From Gordonia sp. OPL2 (GTDB lineage: Bacteria; Actinomycetota; Actinomycetes; Mycobacteriales; Mycobacteriaceae): DNA of 50,787 nt. The position numbers and the translations under genes were made by a program. The notes under the pieces are model-generated. The model worked only from the letters and a program-made list of their open reading frames with translations. It did not search any database and was not told the DNA's origin. The stretch covers positions 1 to 50,787 of the forward strand of contig NZ_RKME01000037.1 in the NCBI RefSeq assembly GCF_003797825.1. Reading direction: 5' to 3'. Shown piece after piece: positions 49,896-50,787 of this stretch; position 1 is the stretch's first letter; each line of letters begins with the position of its first letter.

Positions 49896-50318
49896 TCAGA
49901 AGCTGAGGCTGCCGGTGCCCCCGCCGCCCCCGCCACCGGTGGTGGTCGTGACGTCGATCGACTCGCTGGCGACGCCGCCGAGGCCGGTACAGGTCACGGT
50001 GACCGTGTAGTCGGTCGTCGGGCTCACTGGAGCGATCCGCACGCCCGTGGTCCCGTTGGGTCCGACGAGCGTCGGGTTGCTCGGGATGGAGACGTTCACG
50101 CCGTCCGGCAGGCCTTGCTGCTTGGCCACGCCGATGCAGACGTACGGCCCGCCGGCGGAGTCGTCGCGGGTCACGTTCACGGTCAGCGAGGTACCGCCGA
50201 CCGCCCCTTCCGACAGTTCGAAGGGAGGAAGTGCAGCACTCGCCGTGCCGGCCCCGACGAATCCGAGCCCGGCAGCCGCACCGATGACAGGTATGAGACC
50301 GAGAAGATTCTTTCGCAT
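49896..50318 (-). CDS. Small secreted protein with glycine-rich tail
   Basis: A 140-aa exported protein: MRKNLLGL and a hydrophobic core lead to a signal-peptidase site near ASA-A (residue 28). The mature part looks like a single Ig-like beta-sandwich (TSLTVNVTRDD, YVCIGVAK, TDYTVTVTCTG), with two cysteines that could form a disulphide. A run of Thr and Gly (TTTTGGGGGGGTGSLSF) ends it. I do not recognise a family. ATG 50318 follows TACTGT by 12 nt, and a palindrome covers that box. It lies 37 nt upstream of ppk2 on the same strand. Confidence 0.8.
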   Translation of the reverse strand: MRKNLLGLIPVIGAAAGLGFVGAGTASAALPPFELSEGAVGGTSLTVNVTRDDSAGGPYVCIGVAKQQGLPDGVNVSIPSNPTLVGPNGTTGVRIAPVSPTTDYTVTVTCTGLGGVASESIDVTTTTGGGGGGGTGSLSF

Positions 50319-50326
50319 AGTGCAGA

Positions 50327-50339
50327 CCGTACAGTACGG
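50327..50339. promoter_or_regulatory. Palindrome covering the -10 box of the secreted-protein gene
   Basis: CCGTAC-A-GTACGG is a perfect 6-1-6 palindrome containing the leftward TACTGT element. It may be an operator or only a symmetric promoter. Confidence 0.45.
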
Positions 50340-50426
50340 AACGCGCCATGTCAGCGCCTCAAAGCTTTTGTCCCTGTTGGCTTCTCGTTGCAACGGGTGT
50401 TGTGCGGCGGGGCGTTCCACACCCCG

Positions 50427-50577
50427 CGACCGTGTCCTGCTTTTCGCCGACCGTGCCCTCGATTTCGCCGACCGTGTCCTCGATTTCGCCGATCGGGTCC
50501 ACGCGGACACGCTCGACGACACCCGGGCACGCTCGGCGATTTGTGAGACACAGTCGGCGAAAAACTGGACACGGTCG
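50427..50577. repeat. Repeat family D: 21-bp units, three direct then two inverted
   Basis: Abutting 21-bp units at 50427-50447, 50448-50468 and 50469-50489 begin CGACCGTG and end TTTCGC; a partial fourth follows. Two abutting reverse-complement units occupy 50536-50556 and 50557-50577. The two groups could pair into a long imperfect hairpin. Confidence 0.8.
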
Positions 50578-50607
50578 GCGGCCGCTGGGCCGACTCGGGA
50601 TGGGCGT

Positions 50608-50758
50608 GGTCGGCGGGTCCGACATGAGCGTCACCGCTGGTGTGCGCATGTCTGGACTATCCAGTTATCCACCCACCTGCGGTGATGCTGGTGTCGGGTT
50701 GGCCGGGAGCGGTCGGCGGGTCCGGCGTGAGCGTCACCGCTGGTGTGCGCATGTCCGG
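50608..50758. repeat. Repeat family B-like direct repeats
   Basis: Two near-identical segments (50608-50653 and 50711-50758) begin GGTCGGCGGGTCC and contain GAGCGTCACCGCTGG. Between them lie TGGACTATCCAG, TTATCCAC (50665-50672) and GCGGTGATGC, matching the arms and core of the cruciform at 20223-20281. Confidence 0.7.
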
Positions 50759-50787
50759 AGTGGACCCCCGACCCCTGACCCCTGACC

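Larger units (their letters stand above)
50319..50787. other. Gene-free, repeat-rich right edge
   Basis: I support no gene in these 469 nt. They hold a palindromic promoter element (50327-50339), 21-bp tandem and inverted units (50427-50577) and family-B-like direct repeats (50608-50758). Open frames across them translate to repetitive sequence. Confidence 0.7.

Noticed and set aside
50427..50577. Possible CRISPR array at the 21-bp units
   Set aside because: The units are contiguous, partly inverted, and lack unique spacers.
50348..50785. A 145-codon open frame at the right edge
   Set aside because: Its product simply mirrors the tandem repeats and it has no start signal.
1..50787. Search for prophage, insertion sequences, integrases, tRNA or rRNA genes
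   Set aside because: No transposase, integrase, capsid or terminase (other than encapsulin), and no recognisable tRNA or rRNA sequence was seen.

Overview
The window is GC-rich DNA of a mycolic-acid actinomycete, most like Gordonia or a near relative. Supporting features are a secreted antigen-85-type mycolyltransferase (20662-21618), a DUF3068/PorA-family envelope protein (18702-20177), a DUF4185 protein of the family that includes D-arabinan-cleaving enzymes (39384-40640), many start codons placed 5-7 nt after a TANNNT -10 box (leaderless mRNAs), and interspersed palindromic repeats of the kind I associate with Gordonia. The genus is inferred from memory of protein and repeat types, not from a search. 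I see no rRNA, tRNA, transposase, integrase or CRISPR array.

Layout. 0.2-3.3 kb: copper operon csoR-copZ-(47-aa membrane peptide)-copA, read leftward, with CsoR-type boxes in front. 3.4-8.4 kb: an unknown proline-rich protein, two alpha/beta hydrolases and nadB. 8.4-10.6 kb: a second, CopB-type copper ATPase whose -10 box is overlapped by a further CsoR-type box, so the two copper loci look like one regulon. 10.6-12.5 kb: zinc alcohol dehydrogenase plus hydrolase. 12.6-17.2 kb: metal-homeostasis block with a frameshifted MFS exporter, an ArsR/SmtB sensor with a palindromic operator, and a Mn/Zn-type ABC importer under a tandem AACTT/AAGTT operator. 17.2-20.2 kb: UbiB-like kinase and PorA-like protein. 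20.2-22.0 kb: a repeat-filled spacer, the mycolyltransferase, and a divergent promoter region. 22.0-31.2 kb: amidase, FAD dehydrogenase, the DyP peroxidase/encapsulin pair, and an asymmetric heterodimeric ABC exporter.

31.2-39.3 kb: a membrane-anchored coiled-coil protein, a YdeI-like protein, an Rv0927c-like SDR with a KstR-type box, a hydroxyacid dehydrogenase/rnhA pair, a trans-aconitate methyltransferase-like gene overlapping a Pr6Pr-type membrane gene, and two divergent citrate synthase genes. One of these is fused to an N-terminal helix-turn-helix and faces a cluster of ATCAACA half-sites. 39.3-50.8 kb: secreted DUF4185 protein, RibD-like reductase, a 57-aa polyproline peptide, DUF1697 protein, ClC antiporter, MarR/OhrR-like and LysR regulators, membrane and CoA-binding proteins, TauE/SafE permease, PPK2 kinase, a small secreted protein, and a terminal repeat region.

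The most interesting points are: (1) the DyP peroxidase, whose linker to its encapsulin-targeting tail is built from an in-frame interspersed repeat; (2) the HTH-citrate synthase fusion with its own dyad operator beside a plain citrate synthase, which looks like a metabolite-sensing regulator; (3) two unusually small genes, 47 aa in the cop operon and a 57-aa peptide that is 56% proline; and (4) several repeat families concentrated at gene 3' ends.
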